From assembly GCA_934692485.1 (NCBI GenBank), contig CAKUTX010000001.1, positions 1 through 64,000 of the forward strand: a stretch of 64,000 bases of DNA, given 5' to 3'. Source of the stretch: an uncultured Candidatus Melainabacteria bacterium. GTDB taxonomy: Bacteria > Cyanobacteriota > Vampirovibrionia > Gastranaerophilales > Gastranaerophilaceae. Shown piece after piece: positions 8,242 to 17,714 of this stretch. The number at the start of each line of letters is the position of its first letter. Position 1 is the first letter of the stretch. Both the position numbers and the translations under genes were made by a program. The notes beneath the pieces are model-generated. The model was not told the DNA's origin. It was given only the letters and a program-made list of their open reading frames with translations, and did not search any database.

Positions 8242-9051
8242 TTAAAAGAAAAAAGCTATAGCAAAAATCATATCCCAAATTACAATCGCTACAAACGACC
8301 AAACAACAGCTTTGTTAGTAGCTTCCCCAACTCCTTTTGCTCCTCCTTTTGCATAATATCCGCAAGCACAACTTATTAGTGAAATTGTTGCGCCAAAAAA
8401 TACAGATTTTAGCAAACAAACACCCAAGTCTTTCATATATATTCCAAGCCATGCAGAATCAAAAAAAGCTCTATACCCTAATCCTGACGTTAAATTAGCC
8501 GTAACAGCTCCAGCTATAACTCCAACAACAGATGCTAAAACTACTACAGGTGGCATCATTACAGTTCCTGCAATTACTCTTGGGACAAACAAATATTTTA
8601 TCGGATTTACTTTTAACACTTCAATCGCATCAATTTGTTCTGTTACTCTCATTGTAGCGATTTCAGATGCTAAAGATGAACCTATCATCGAAATAATCGC
8701 AAAACCTGACATTATAACACCAACTTCTCTTACGATAAGCATGGTCATTAAAAGACCAACAAAATTACTTCCGCCTTGCTTAACCATTTCAAGCGCAACC
8801 TGAGAGGCTACAATAATTGACGTCATACCGACAATAGACAAAGTTATCGGCAAAGACGTTACTCCAAACCTATAACACTGTTCCATCAGTTCTTTAAAAT
8901 TAATATCCTCTTTAAGAATAAATTTAGCGGTTTGTATTCCGGTAATCGAGATTTTCCCTAAAGTCTCAAGAAAATCTTCAAAAGACGAAAGAATTCCTGA
9001 AAATATTTTATATGTAGCTGATTGCTTATAATACTTTCGTAGACTGCTCAT
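8242..9051 (-). CDS. mlaE: ABC transporter permease, MlaE family
   Basis: A 269-residue membrane protein with five to six hydrophobic segments and the family pattern: an amphipathic N-terminal helix, then MLIVREVGVIMSG, a SSLASEIATMRVTEQIDAIEVL core (split here for length) and a GGAKGVGEATNKAVV loop before the last helix. These are hallmark MlaE/YrbE stretches. It forms the channel for MlaF. First gene of the three-gene leftward unit mlaE-mlaF-aminotransferase. No Shine-Dalgarno site is visible; a strong promoter ends 6 nt before the ATG, so the operon mRNA probably starts at the first codon. Confidence 0.9.
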   Translation of the reverse strand: MSSLRKYYKQSATYKIFSGILSSFEDFLETLGKISITGIQTAKFILKEDINFKELMEQCYRFGVTSLPITLSIVGMTSIIVASQVALEMVKQGGSNFVGLLMTMLIVREVGVIMSGFAIISMIGSSLASEIATMRVTEQIDAIEVLKVNPIKYLFVPRVIAGTVMMPPVVVLASVVGVIAGAVTANLTSGLGYRAFFDSAWLGIYMKDLGVCLLKSVFFGATISLISCACGYYAKGGAKGVGEATNKAVVWSFVAIVIWDMIFAIAFFF

Positions 9052-9057
9052 TTTTTA

Positions 9058-9086
9058 ATTATACAAAAAATTTAACTTTAATGCAA
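9058..9086 (-). promoter_or_regulatory. Promoter of mlaE-mlaF, leaderless type
   Basis: Read leftward: -35 TTGCAT (9086-9081), 17-bp spacer, -10 TATAAT (9063-9058), 6 nt, then the ATG at 9051. Confidence 0.65.
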
Positions 9087-9161
9087 TTTGTATAAAAAAG
9101 TTTTCAAAAAGCGCAGTATTCGCTAAATAAATCAACAATAACAGATTTTATTTATTCAGAT

Positions 9162-11054
9162 TTATGAAAAAGCCTTAAATGATCTTTCTACGTTTTTGTC
9201 AATTACATTCTTGACAGACTCATATTCAGTTTGCAATGCAGTATGTTCTGAATCTAATTTTTTAAGATCTTGGTCATATTTTTTATCTTTATTTTCAATT
9301 TCTGTCATTGCATTTTTATATTTAACTTCTGCTTTCGCAATCGCTGTTTCATTTTCTTGAGATTTCAAGTCAGATGCGCTTGTGTAAGTGATAGATTTCC
9401 AGTCATATGAACCCATGTTTGAATATTTATCTGAACCATCTTCTGAGAAATTAACTTGTTCCATTGTCAAAACACCGTGTTCCAAAGCGAATTGAAGCCA
9501 TTCAGAATTGTTAATCAAATTTTCATCTAATTCTTTAAAATTACCTGTATCACGAGTTCCATCAGCGTTATTTTTTCCAGCACCCATTCTATCCCAAAGA
9601 TTTACATACCATTGGTATTTTTCATCTTTTGTATCAGGAATTTCTTCATTAGGAATTGAGTCAAAACTGTCCACAAAAGTTTGTCTTTGAGCTACAACAC
9701 CGTTTACCCACGAAACCATTTCATTTTTCCAATTTTGAACAGCTCCGTAGTATTCCTCTTCCGCAAAACTGTTTAATGTTTCTTTCATATCAACTTGGAA
9801 ACTTTTTAAACAAGGTAACAATTCTTTTTCATAATTCAAACCTAAAGAATCCATATTGGTTACAGCATAAAACAAATCTGCAATTCTGTCAGACCAACTT
9901 TTCAAAACTTTATTGCCGTCAGAATCAAATTTATAATTGCTTATCAATTTTTGACCTTCAGATGAATTGATAGTTGTTTTATCATCTGCATCTTCAGGGA
10001 CAGCTGAATCATGATTTTTCAAATACACAGAAACTTTTTCCATGTCTGCAGATTTTTTATCAGAAAAAATCGCAGAATTATTTATTTCTCCGTATCCTAC
10101 TTTAAAAGATTTACCAGTAGTAGTAGTTTTATCCCTACTCCATGACGCATCTACTCCTCCAGAGCTATTAATATCCCCGTTGTCTAACATCAAATGAGCA
10201 AGTACGTGCAAATAACAGCCGCTACTACCAGTGTTTGCATTTTGATAACACTGATATGAAGCTAATTTAAAACTTTCAGCCAAATTAGAACCGGTTTTTA
10301 GTTTATAATCATCTATATTCGGGAATTTAACCCCAGGAACATTTTTTAATGTTGTTAAATATGAACCTAAAGTTCCACCCATAGTTGATGAATTTACAAA
10401 TTCACTATTCAATCCGTTAATCCCTGCTGCCCATCCAGAAACAGCTCCAACCAAAGCATCCGCATCACTTTGAGTCAATGCAGAAACATCTTTTGTTAAA
10501 ATACTCATTACATTTTGTGGGAAAGAAACACTTCCGTCTTTATTTGTAGAAATGCCAGTCACCGCGTCAATACTGTCAGACAACCCAACACCAGGAGTCG
10601 GATATAAGGATTCATACAAATATGAGCCATCATCTGTAGTAGATTTTCCGTAAATATCTTGTAAGGCCGCTATATATTTTGGGTTTTCGACAAATCCAAC
10701 ACCATAAGAAGCTAAGAATTTATTCAAATCAGCAGATGCCATATATTTCTTTATATCTGAGCCGTTTAACATAACTTGACCTGCAGAGTTTACTAAAGAA
10801 TATTGATTTTTTAAACTTCCGAAAGTTAATAATGTATTCGCGGTCAAAGATTGATAACTTAAACTTCCTTCAGAATCATATTGACCAAACATCAATTGAG
10901 TTGAATTTAATGCATTCATATACGTTTGGCTTGCTTCTGAAGATTCTTCTGCCAAACGCAATTTTGAATTTGTTATGGTTTGTGAGCGAAGTTCATTATC
11001 CGTCAATCTTGCGGTAATACTTAATAATCTCGCTTGTCCTGCTGCCATTCCCAT
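9162..11054 (-). CDS. Large lineage-specific protein with C-terminal coiled coil
   Basis: I do not recognise a family for this 630-residue protein. It begins MGMAAGQARLLSITARLTDNELRSQ, an amphipathic helical start with no signal peptide or membrane span. The middle (about 60-540) is rich in Ser, Asn, Asp, Tyr and Gly with few charges, like an extended or beta-rich secreted/structural region. The last 60 residues (from about 570) are a strongly charged heptad coiled coil ending VIDKNVERSFKAFS. The coiled-coil tail resembles the ends of the 129- and 173-residue proteins at 29649 and 30946. It may belong to a group of assembly or surface proteins particular to this lineage; that is inference. 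Weak AAGGAA ribosome site about 14 nt upstream. It lies downstream of the transglycosylase, separated by a terminator. Confidence 0.7.
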   Translation of the reverse strand: MGMAAGQARLLSITARLTDNELRSQTITNSKLRLAEESSEASQTYMNALNSTQLMFGQYDSEGSLSYQSLTANTLLTFGSLKNQYSLVNSAGQVMLNGSDIKKYMASADLNKFLASYGVGFVENPKYIAALQDIYGKSTTDDGSYLYESLYPTPGVGLSDSIDAVTGISTNKDGSVSFPQNVMSILTKDVSALTQSDADALVGAVSGWAAGINGLNSEFVNSSTMGGTLGSYLTTLKNVPGVKFPNIDDYKLKTGSNLAESFKLASYQCYQNANTGSSGCYLHVLAHLMLDNGDINSSGGVDASWSRDKTTTTGKSFKVGYGEINNSAIFSDKKSADMEKVSVYLKNHDSAVPEDADDKTTINSSEGQKLISNYKFDSDGNKVLKSWSDRIADLFYAVTNMDSLGLNYEKELLPCLKSFQVDMKETLNSFAEEEYYGAVQNWKNEMVSWVNGVVAQRQTFVDSFDSIPNEEIPDTKDEKYQWYVNLWDRMGAGKNNADGTRDTGNFKELDENLINNSEWLQFALEHGVLTMEQVNFSEDGSDKYSNMGSYDWKSITYTSASDLKSQENETAIAKAEVKYKNAMTEIENKDKKYDQDLKKLDSEHTALQTEYESVKNVIDKNVERSFKAFS

Positions 11055-11152
11055 AATTGATACATTATTCCTTTCTGTATCTAATTACGGCATATATTCA
11101 AAATTTCTTTAACCATTATAATTTTTTGTAACATTTTGTTTACATAAAAAAA

Positions 11153-11180
11153 AGAAATCTGAAAATCAGATTTCTTTTTT
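11153..11180 (-). terminator. Terminator of the lytic transglycosylase
   Basis: AGAAATCTGA (11153-11162) and TCAGATTTCT (11166-11175) form a 10-bp stem with a 3-nt loop. On the minus strand it is followed by seven T; on the plus strand by T residues as well. Confidence 0.85.
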
Positions 11181-11199
11181 ACTTAAATATCCATTTCTC

Positions 11200-11859
11200 T
11201 TAAATTGCAACTGTTAGAGTTTCCAATTTTAATTCGATTGGCTTTTCTTCCAAAACTTCTACTTGCAAAGCTTTTGCATCCATTACTTTTGGAGATTGCT
11301 TGCTAACTACAGTAGCCTTTGGTGTAGTTGCCTTAGAAATCACAGCTTTAGGCTTTTGTGCCGCATAAATATTTTGTTTTGCTTTCACAACTGCCGGATC
11401 TGGAGTATGTTTTTGTCTGTTTACATCTGTCATAATCTTGCTGACAAAACGTCTTGTTTCTCCATAAGGAGGTACTGAGTTGTACTTTTTAACATTACCT
11501 GGGCCTGCGTTGTAAGCAGCTAAAGCTAATTCTACAGAACCAAACATATTATACATTTTCTTATAATATGTAATTCCCGCCTTAATGTTTTCATTCAATG
11601 AATAAGGATTGTACCCCATTCTCCTAGCTGTGGACGGCATCAATTGAAATACTCCAACCGCACCGTGTGAACTTCTTGCTTCGTGTCTAAATCCGGACTC
11701 TGTACGCGCAATACTAAGCGCAATTGCCGGATCTACACCCATTTCAATAGCGTGTTTTACTATTGTCGCTTTTACTGAATTTACGTCTGCCGCCTGACAT
11801 TGCGCATGGCAAAACAGCATACACGCAAGTGTAAAAGTTAAAACTAATAGTTTTTTCAA
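11200..11859 (-). CDS. Secreted lytic transglycosylase (SLT domain)
   Basis: A goose-lysozyme-like SLT domain: SIARTESGFRHEA with the catalytic Glu, then GAVGVFQLMPSTARRMG, NENIKAGITYYKKM and ALAAYNAGPGNV, all in the standard order. It cleaves the MurNAc-GlcNAc bond of peptidoglycan to leave 1,6-anhydro ends. I place the start at a TTG (11859) because GAGGATTAC lies just before it and the product then begins KKLLVLTFTLACMLFCHA, a clean signal peptide ending at QCQA|AD; this gives 219 residues. The frame is open further upstream to an ATG at 11958, but that would add an unlikely N-terminus. A Lys/Val/Ala-rich tail follows the domain. The protein is expected in the periplasm, where it may work in wall turnover or in opening the wall for assemblies such as pili. 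Confidence 0.88.
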   Translation of the reverse strand: MKKLLVLTFTLACMLFCHAQCQAADVNSVKATIVKHAIEMGVDPAIALSIARTESGFRHEARSSHGAVGVFQLMPSTARRMGYNPYSLNENIKAGITYYKKMYNMFGSVELALAAYNAGPGNVKKYNSVPPYGETRRFVSKIMTDVNRQKHTPDPAVVKAKQNIYAAQKPKAVISKATTPKATVVSKQSPKVMDAKALQVEVLEEKPIELKLETLTVAI

Positions 11860-12123
11860 AATGTAATCCTCTGTGTTGTAAATTGAAATCCTTAAAAATT
11901 CCCTAACGACCGTTTCTTCAACTAAGTCAAAAACTTTTAAAGATGATTTATACCCCAATTATAGTACAAAAAAAAATTTTTTCAACCCCTACAAAGAAAA
12001 TTGCAAAGTTTGACATCGGCATATTGCTTGCTATTCCAGTCTTTTAAGTGTATTTATAACAATTGTAAAGTTTACTATTTTTTGTTGTTTTTTTGAAAAA
12101 TTTTTAAAATTTCTTCGTTTTTG

Positions 12124-12132
12124 TGTTAGAAT
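12124..12132 (+). promoter_or_regulatory. Extended -10 promoter of mtnP
   Basis: TG at 12124-12125, one base, then TAGAAT at 12127-12132: an extended -10 box about 33 nt before the ATG. No convincing -35. Confidence 0.4.
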
Positions 12133-12164
12133 TTTTACATATAGATAATTGAGAGGAAAATATT

Positions 12165-12968
12165 ATGGAAAAGAAAAAATTAGCAGACATCGGTGTATTT
12201 GGCGGTTCAGGATTTTACAAATTTCTTGACAACATTGAAGAAGTAAAAGTTGAAACACCATATGGTATGCCAAGTGACAGTCTTTTTATCGGAACAGTCG
12301 GAGAACATAAAGTTGCATTTATGCCAAGACACGGTAGAAACCATACTATTTTGCCTCACTTGATAAACTATAGAGCAAATGTATGGGCGATGAAATCTGT
12401 TGGTTGCGAAAGAGTAATTTCACCATGTGCAGCAGGAAGTTTGCAAAAACACGTAAAACCAGGTGATTTCGTAATTTGCGACCAATTTGTAGACTGGACA
12501 GACGGAAGAAAAACAACTTTCTTTGAAGGACCAATCGTTACACACCCATCAGCGGCTGAAACATATTGTCCTGAACTTAGAGAGCTTGCTGTAAAAACAG
12601 CCAAAGAATTGGGAATTTCAGTTCATGAAAACGGAACAGTAGTTGTAATTAACGGACCAAGATTTTCTACAAAAGCAGAATCAAAATTCTTTACAAACCA
12701 AGGTTGGGAAGTTATAAATATGACAGCATTCCCTGAAGCATATCTTGTAAAAGAAATGGATATGTGCCCGTTGAATATTTCACTAATAACCGATTATGAT
12801 GCTGGTTTAGTTGGAGATGTTCCTCCTGTTTCACACCATGAAGTTATTGAAGTATTCAACTCTAACGTTGCAAACTTGAAAAATCTACTCTTTAAGATGA
12901 TTGAAAATATCCCTGTACAAAGAAATAATTGTACTTGTGCAAACACAAAAAAATCATCTCAATTATAA
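12165..12968 (+). CDS. mtnP: S-methyl-5'-thioadenosine phosphorylase
   Basis: A 267-residue member of the purine nucleoside phosphorylase type II family. GVFGGSGFY at the start binds phosphate, PRHGRNH (about 55-61) is a conserved phosphate/substrate loop, GPRFSTKAE and NMTAFPEAYLVKEMDMCP hold the base- and ribose-binding residues, and TDYDAG supplies the purine-binding Asp. It splits methylthioadenosine into adenine and methylthioribose-1-phosphate, recycling the by-product of polyamine synthesis. The ribosome site GAGAGG is well placed. yggT follows 12 bp later and is probably co-transcribed. Confidence 0.93.
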   Translation: MEKKKLADIGVFGGSGFYKFLDNIEEVKVETPYGMPSDSLFIGTVGEHKVAFMPRHGRNHTILPHLINYRANVWAMKSVGCERVISPCAAGSLQKHVKPGDFVICDQFVDWTDGRKTTFFEGPIVTHPSAAETYCPELRELAVKTAKELGISVHENGTVVVINGPRFSTKAESKFFTNQGWEVINMTAFPEAYLVKEMDMCPLNISLITDYDAGLVGDVPPVSHHEVIEVFNSNVANLKNLLFKMIENIPVQRNNCTCANTKKSSQL

Positions 12969-12980
12969 TGGAGTAAAGTA

Positions 12981-13250
12981 ATGATAGATAATTTGATTTT
13001 TGTAATAACAAATTTCTTCAACATATATTTTTGGCTTGTACTTGTAAGATGTTTTTTAAGCTTTGTCCCAAGCATTGACTGGAATAAGCAACCGTTTACG
13101 GCACTTAGAGATACAACCGATTTATATTTGAACTTGTTTAGAAAATTCATTCCTCCTATAAACGGAATAGATTTTTCTCCAATTATCGCGATGTTAGCAT
13201 TACAATTTATGTGCTCAATTATTGTGATGTTGCTTATGGCTTTAAAATAA
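12981..13250 (+). CDS. YggT family membrane protein
   Basis: An 89-residue protein with two hydrophobic helices flanking the family motif VRCFLSFVPSIDWNKQP...LYLNLFRKFIPPINGIDFSPI; the PI.GIDFSP piece before the second helix is typical of YggT. Many cyanobacteria and plastids use YggT/YlmG proteins in nucleoid or division-related roles, but the molecular function is unsettled. It sits 12 bp after mtnP. A 7-bp dyad (TTGCAGT, 3 nt, ACTGCAA at 13306-13322) follows in the intergenic region. Confidence 0.85.
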   Translation: MIDNLIFVITNFFNIYFWLVLVRCFLSFVPSIDWNKQPFTALRDTTDLYLNLFRKFIPPINGIDFSPIIAMLALQFMCSIIVMLLMALK

Positions 13251-13339
13251 TCGAGAAAAAGTTGCTTAATACTTTACATTGTTTTAGTGCATAACTGCAC
13301 GTATTTTGCAGTGCAACTGCAAGACATCATGAATTACAC

Positions 13340-13368
13340 TTGTAAAAAAGTTTTAATTAAGATATAAT
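13340..13368 (+). promoter_or_regulatory. Promoter of trkA, leaderless type
   Basis: -35 TTGTAA (13340-13345), 17-bp spacer, -10 TATAAT (13363-13368), then 7 nt to the ATG at 13376. There is no room for a ribosome-binding site. Confidence 0.7.
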
Positions 13369-13375
13369 CTGACGT

Positions 13376-14716
13376 ATGAAAATAGTAATTTACGGAGCTA
13401 CGGAAATCGGTTGTTTGCTGGCAACAGAATTTTTCGAAGACCACGATATAACAATTATTGACAAAGAAGAAAACAGAAGTGATGAATTTAACAAGCTGGA
13501 TATTAGCTTTGTTCAGGGGAATGCATCAAATATTGACGTCTTAAAAAGCGCTGATATTAAAAATTCTGACATATTTATTGCCTGCACAGGAATTGATGAA
13601 GCCAATATTGTTGCTTGTCTTGCAGCAAAAAAATACGGTGGAATTAGAACTATTTGCTTTGTAAGTAGAGAAGAATATAAAAAAACTCTCAATTTTGAAA
13701 AAAACAACGATACTTTCTGTGACTTTTTTATCGATTATATTATTTGGCCTGAGGAGTTGTTAACTCAAGATATTTTCAGAACTGTAACAGTTGCACAGGC
13801 TCTTGATGTTGAGAATTTCGCAGATGGCAGAGCAAGACTTTTGGAATACAAAGTTAAAGAAAATCTTCCGATAGTAGGGAAGAAACTTAAAGATTGCGGA
13901 TTTACGCAAAACACATTAATGGTTGGTTTAACAAGAGATGGCAAATTGTTTATACCAAATGGTGAAACAGAAGTCAAAGAAGGCGACAAGCTTATCTTTA
14001 TGGGAACTTCGCATTCTCTTGATATTCTTGCTGGAACTTTTTTCCACGAAAAAGAAATCGTAAAATCTGCGTCAATAATCGGTGGCGGCAACGTTGGCTT
14101 AATGCTTGCAAAATCTTTAGAAAAATTAAAGATTAAAACAAAAATTATTGAAAAAGATTACGACAGGTGTCAGTTTTTGGCAGAAGAATTATCCAACACA
14201 CTTGTAATAAACGGAGATGGCACGAATTTAAAGCTTCTTGACGAAGAAGAAATCGGAAGTGCAGACGTTGTAATCAGTGTTACCAACAACGACGAAAGAA
14301 ATTTACTTTGTTCCCTTTTAGCCAAGCAATTGGGTGTAAAAAGAGTTATTGCAAGAGTCGCAAAAGTTATAAATATTCCTTTGTTTGAAAAAGTAGGGAT
14401 TGATATTGCTGTTTCTCCTAAGAATTCAGCGATAAATGAAGTTAAGAACGACTTGCAAGAAAACGATGTAGATATTCTTGCAACGGTAGAACAAGGTCAG
14501 GGAGAAGTTTTAGAGATAAATTTGGCGCCTGACTTCAACGGCAAAAAAATTATGGAATTAAAATTCCCTGCTGGAGCTATTATCGGAGTAATAATAAGAA
14601 AAAATAACATCATTATTCCGAAAGGTGATACTGTTATTAATACGAATGATATTCTGATAATTTTCACTACAGCAGAAAATGCTACCAAAATTAAGGAATT
14701 TTTTAAGGTAAAATAG
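13376..14716 (+). CDS. trkA: Trk potassium uptake regulator TrkA
   Basis: A 446-residue protein built of two RCK modules. The first Rossmann unit starts IVIYGATEIGCLLA with an acidic strand end (TIIDKEE) and is followed by a TrkA-C domain (LIFMGTSHSLD region). The second starts ASIIGGGNVGLMLAKSL at about residue 228, with its own acidic strand end (IIEKD), and ends in another TrkA-C domain. This duplicated form is the typical cytoplasmic, NAD(H)- and ATP-sensing subunit that gates TrkH. trkH begins one base after its stop, so the two are translationally coupled. The mRNA appears to begin at or beside the ATG. Confidence 0.95.
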   Translation: MKIVIYGATEIGCLLATEFFEDHDITIIDKEENRSDEFNKLDISFVQGNASNIDVLKSADIKNSDIFIACTGIDEANIVACLAAKKYGGIRTICFVSREEYKKTLNFEKNNDTFCDFFIDYIIWPEELLTQDIFRTVTVAQALDVENFADGRARLLEYKVKENLPIVGKKLKDCGFTQNTLMVGLTRDGKLFIPNGETEVKEGDKLIFMGTSHSLDILAGTFFHEKEIVKSASIIGGGNVGLMLAKSLEKLKIKTKIIEKDYDRCQFLAEELSNTLVINGDGTNLKLLDEEEIGSADVVISVTNNDERNLLCSLLAKQLGVKRVIARVAKVINIPLFEKVGIDIAVSPKNSAINEVKNDLQENDVDILATVEQGQGEVLEINLAPDFNGKKIMELKFPAGAIIGVIIRKNNIIIPKGDTVINTNDILIIFTTAENATKIKEFFKVK

Positions 14717-14717
14717 T

Positions 14718-16178
14718 ATGCGCTTAAACTATATAACAAATGCATTAGGTACAACATTAATTTATACGGGAATTGTAATACTTTCACCAATTGTTGTTGC
14801 CTTAGCTTATAAAGACTTTAATTCTATTATACCGTTTGTTACTGCCAGTGTCATATCATTGATATTTGGATATTTATTAAAAGAAATAGTTCCAAACTCT
14901 GCAAAATTGGAAAATCTTAATGACATAAAAAAAGATGAAGCATTGTTCACAGTTGCAGCATCTTGGGTTAGTTTCGGATTAATAGCTGCAATTCCATACC
15001 TTTTTTACAGCATTAATCCGCTGAACGCTTTATTCGAAGCGGTTTCTGGAATTACGACAACAGGAGCTACAATCCTAACTCAATTTGATTATCCAAAAGC
15101 TTTTTTCTTTTGGCGAGCTTTAACTCAGTGGCTTGGAGGCTTAGGAATTATAGTATTGTTTATCGCAATTTTGCCACAATTCGCGGTTGCTGGACGACAA
15201 ATGTTTTTTGCAGAAGCTCCCGGTCCTACAGAAGATAAATTTACCCCTAGAATAAGGAATACCGCATCTGCGTTGTGGAAAATTTATCTCGGATTTACTG
15301 TTTTGTTAATTATTTTATTATCAATAGCTGGAATGCCTGTATTCGATGCAATTTGCAATTCTTTTTCAACCCTTTCCGCTGCTGGATTTTCTCCTAATTC
15401 TGAAAGTATTATGGGCTACCATTCTATTAAAATCACTTGGATTATTTTAATATTTATGTTTTTTGCTGGCGCAAGTTTTAACTTACAATATAAAGTTTTG
15501 ACTCAAAAAAATCCACTATTACTTTTAAAAAATGAAGAATTTAGACTATATAGTTCTATCGTAATATTTATGGCGATATTAATTACTATCTCATTATGCA
15601 TAAATAATTCTTCTAATATCTTTACAAATATCACAAATGCATTCTTTCAAGTTATCAGCATAATTACATCAACAGGAAGTGCCAGTGTAGATTTTAGCCA
15701 ATGGAATTACACTTCTAAAGCCTTATTATTTGTTGTAATGTTTATGGGTTCTTGCGCAAGTTCTGCCGGCGGTGGAATAAAAATGGCAAGATGGTTGGTT
15801 GTTTTTAAAACAATGAAAAGCGAAATCACTAGAATTTTACACCCAAATGCAATAATTAACATCAAAGTTGATAACAAAACAATTCAACCAGAAGTAGCAA
15901 GACAAATAATTGTATATGTATTCTTCTACTTTTTAATTTTTGCTGGAATGTCAGTACTACTTTCTATATTGGAAGGGAATACCGTAACCGGCTTAACCAG
16001 TGCAATAACTTCATTAGGGAATATTGGCCCTGGATTAACTCAAGCGACTGGACCAATGGGGAATTATGACAGTTTACATTCTCTGTCAAAAATTATTATG
16101 ATTACAGGAATGTTAGTTGGACGTCTTGAATTAATTCCGTTTTTAGTCATGTTCCAAAAAGACTTTTGGAAAATCTAA
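14718..16178 (+). CDS. trkH: Trk potassium channel subunit TrkH
   Basis: A 486-residue integral membrane protein with about ten to twelve hydrophobic helices and four P-loop repeats. Selectivity-filter-like pieces are seen in SGITTTGATIL, STLSAAGFSPN, ITSTGSASVDFSQ and TSLGNIGPGLTQ, and LTQWLGGLGIIVL is the family motif after the first filter. It conducts K+ across the inner membrane under control of TrkA, whose gene overlaps its translation start region. The membrane interior has an extra SSAGGGIKMARW loop, which is normal for TrkH. Confidence 0.95.
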   Translation: MRLNYITNALGTTLIYTGIVILSPIVVALAYKDFNSIIPFVTASVISLIFGYLLKEIVPNSAKLENLNDIKKDEALFTVAASWVSFGLIAAIPYLFYSINPLNALFEAVSGITTTGATILTQFDYPKAFFFWRALTQWLGGLGIIVLFIAILPQFAVAGRQMFFAEAPGPTEDKFTPRIRNTASALWKIYLGFTVLLIILLSIAGMPVFDAICNSFSTLSAAGFSPNSESIMGYHSIKITWIILIFMFFAGASFNLQYKVLTQKNPLLLLKNEEFRLYSSIVIFMAILITISLCINNSSNIFTNITNAFFQVISIITSTGSASVDFSQWNYTSKALLFVVMFMGSCASSAGGGIKMARWLVVFKTMKSEITRILHPNAIINIKVDNKTIQPEVARQIIVYVFFYFLIFAGMSVLLSILEGNTVTGLTSAITSLGNIGPGLTQATGPMGNYDSLHSLSKIIMITGMLVGRLELIPFLVMFQKDFWKI

Positions 16179-16233
16179 ATTTTAAAATATCCATTTCCTA
16201 AATGATTAAAATGAACAAAAATTATGATTTAAT

Positions 16234-16252
16234 CGTTACAATAAATGTAACG
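16234..16252 (+). promoter_or_regulatory. Dyad operator candidate at the efflux operon
   Basis: CGTTACA (16234-16240), 5 nt, TGTAACG (16246-16252): a perfect 7-bp inverted repeat that runs into the GAGG ribosome site of the TolC-like gene. It could be a repressor operator or an RNA hairpin blocking translation initiation. Confidence 0.5.
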
Positions 16253-16265
16253 AGGATTTTATAAT

Positions 16266-17714
16266 TTGAATTTAAAAATAAAAATCACAACATTAATATT
16301 TACCCTATGTTTTACTTGTGGAATAGCATCTGCTATAGAGCAAATGAGTGTTGAAAAACACGCTGTTTTAAATATAAAAGATTGTGTTAAAATAGCCATT
16401 CAAAACAGTCCAAAAATCAAAAAAGCCAGATACAACTTTGGAATAGCAAAAGGGAATGTTGGAATTGCTAAATCCGGTTATTTCCCAACAATCGGAGTTG
16501 GTACCGGCTACAACATCACAGAAAACAAAACAAACAGATATAATTCCAGCAACAATATTTATTCTGCAGAAGCTAATATAAAACAACTTCTTTGGAACTT
16601 TGGTAAAACAAATGCAAATATAAGAATGTATAACTTTGACAAAGACGTAGCTCTTTATGAATTTGAAGATACCGTTCTTGAGACAATTTTCGGGGTAAAA
16701 ACAAATTATTACGGTGTTTTAGCTGCAAAAGCAACAATGGAAGTTAACAGAGCTAATGTACAAATTAACGAAAGAAATTATCAAAGAACTAAAGCATATT
16801 TTGACGAAGGTATAAAATCAAAAATTGACTTGGTTAATGCAGAAGTTTATTTAAGCGATTCTAAAGTTACGTTAGTTGAATCAGAAAAAGCATATCAAAA
16901 CGCAATCGTAAAGCTTAACAATTCAATGTATATCGCATTTGCACCAGAATACGAAATTGAAAACACAGAAACATTTAATTTTCAAAACAATTACACACCC
17001 GTCAGCTTAGACAAAATTGATGAGAAAAAAGATTTAAGTACTCCACCTAAAGAAGTAAATAATGCTTTTTTAACCTCACAAGTTGAAAAAATAAGCGTTT
17101 TAGATAATTATAAATTTAAACCGTTTCCTTATACATTTGAAGAATCCGTAAATCTAGCTTACAAAAACAGGCCTGATTTAAAAGCCTATAATTCAAGCCT
17201 TAACGCAATGAAAGAATCTTTGAAGTATACCAAACGAGAATATTTACCTGAAATATCCGCATCCGCAGGTTACGGTTACAGAGATCAATATAATTCAAAT
17301 TCATTCAATGTTGGAGTTAATTTATCAAGTACAGTCAACATAAAAGGTCAAAAACATAAAATTGACAACGCAAAAATTCAAGTACAACTTGCGGAAAATG
17401 ATATTGAGCAAGCCAAACAAGATGTTTATTTTGAAGTGCAAAATTTATACATAAATATGGTCCAATTAGAAAAACAAATTCCATTACTTGCCGTAAAAGT
17501 TAAACAAACACTTGAAAATTTTGAACTTGCAGATGGACGATATGCAGTAGGATTAGGCGACTACATTCAATTGCAAGATGCAAAAGTTAATTATAATAAC
17601 GCACAAGTTTCATACGTACAAACTGTTTACAACTATAACGTGGCAAGAGCAAATCTTGAAAAAGCAATAGCTCTACCACAAAGCGAAACAACAACTATTG
17701 AGGACAAAAAATGA
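16266..17714 (+). CDS. TolC-family outer-membrane efflux protein
   Basis: A 482-residue protein starting at a TTG after GAGG, with a signal peptide (LKIKITTLIFTLCFTCGIASA). It has the two-fold repeat of TolC: LNIKDCVKIAIQNSPKIKKARY... and later FEESVNLAYKNRPDLKAYNSSL, each followed by long helices, a beta segment (ISASAGYGYRD) and a final helical hairpin. It forms the outer-membrane channel of a three-part pump. Its stop overlaps the ATG of the adaptor gene by 4 bp (ATGA). A perfect dyad sits at its ribosome site. Confidence 0.9.
   Translation: MNLKIKITTLIFTLCFTCGIASAIEQMSVEKHAVLNIKDCVKIAIQNSPKIKKARYNFGIAKGNVGIAKSGYFPTIGVGTGYNITENKTNRYNSSNNIYSAEANIKQLLWNFGKTNANIRMYNFDKDVALYEFEDTVLETIFGVKTNYYGVLAAKATMEVNRANVQINERNYQRTKAYFDEGIKSKIDLVNAEVYLSDSKVTLVESEKAYQNAIVKLNNSMYIAFAPEYEIENTETFNFQNNYTPVSLDKIDEKKDLSTPPKEVNNAFLTSQVEKISVLDNYKFKPFPYTFEESVNLAYKNRPDLKAYNSSLNAMKESLKYTKREYLPEISASAGYGYRDQYNSNSFNVGVNLSSTVNIKGQKHKIDNAKIQVQLAENDIEQAKQDVYFEVQNLYINMVQLEKQIPLLAVKVKQTLENFELADGRYAVGLGDYIQLQDAKVNYNNAQVSYVQTVYNYNVARANLEKAIALPQSETTTIEDKK

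Noticed and set aside
13306..13322. Dyad TTGCAGT/ACTGCAA as a terminator of yggT
   Set aside because: The stem is only 7 bp and is not followed by a T run; noted under yggT but not called.
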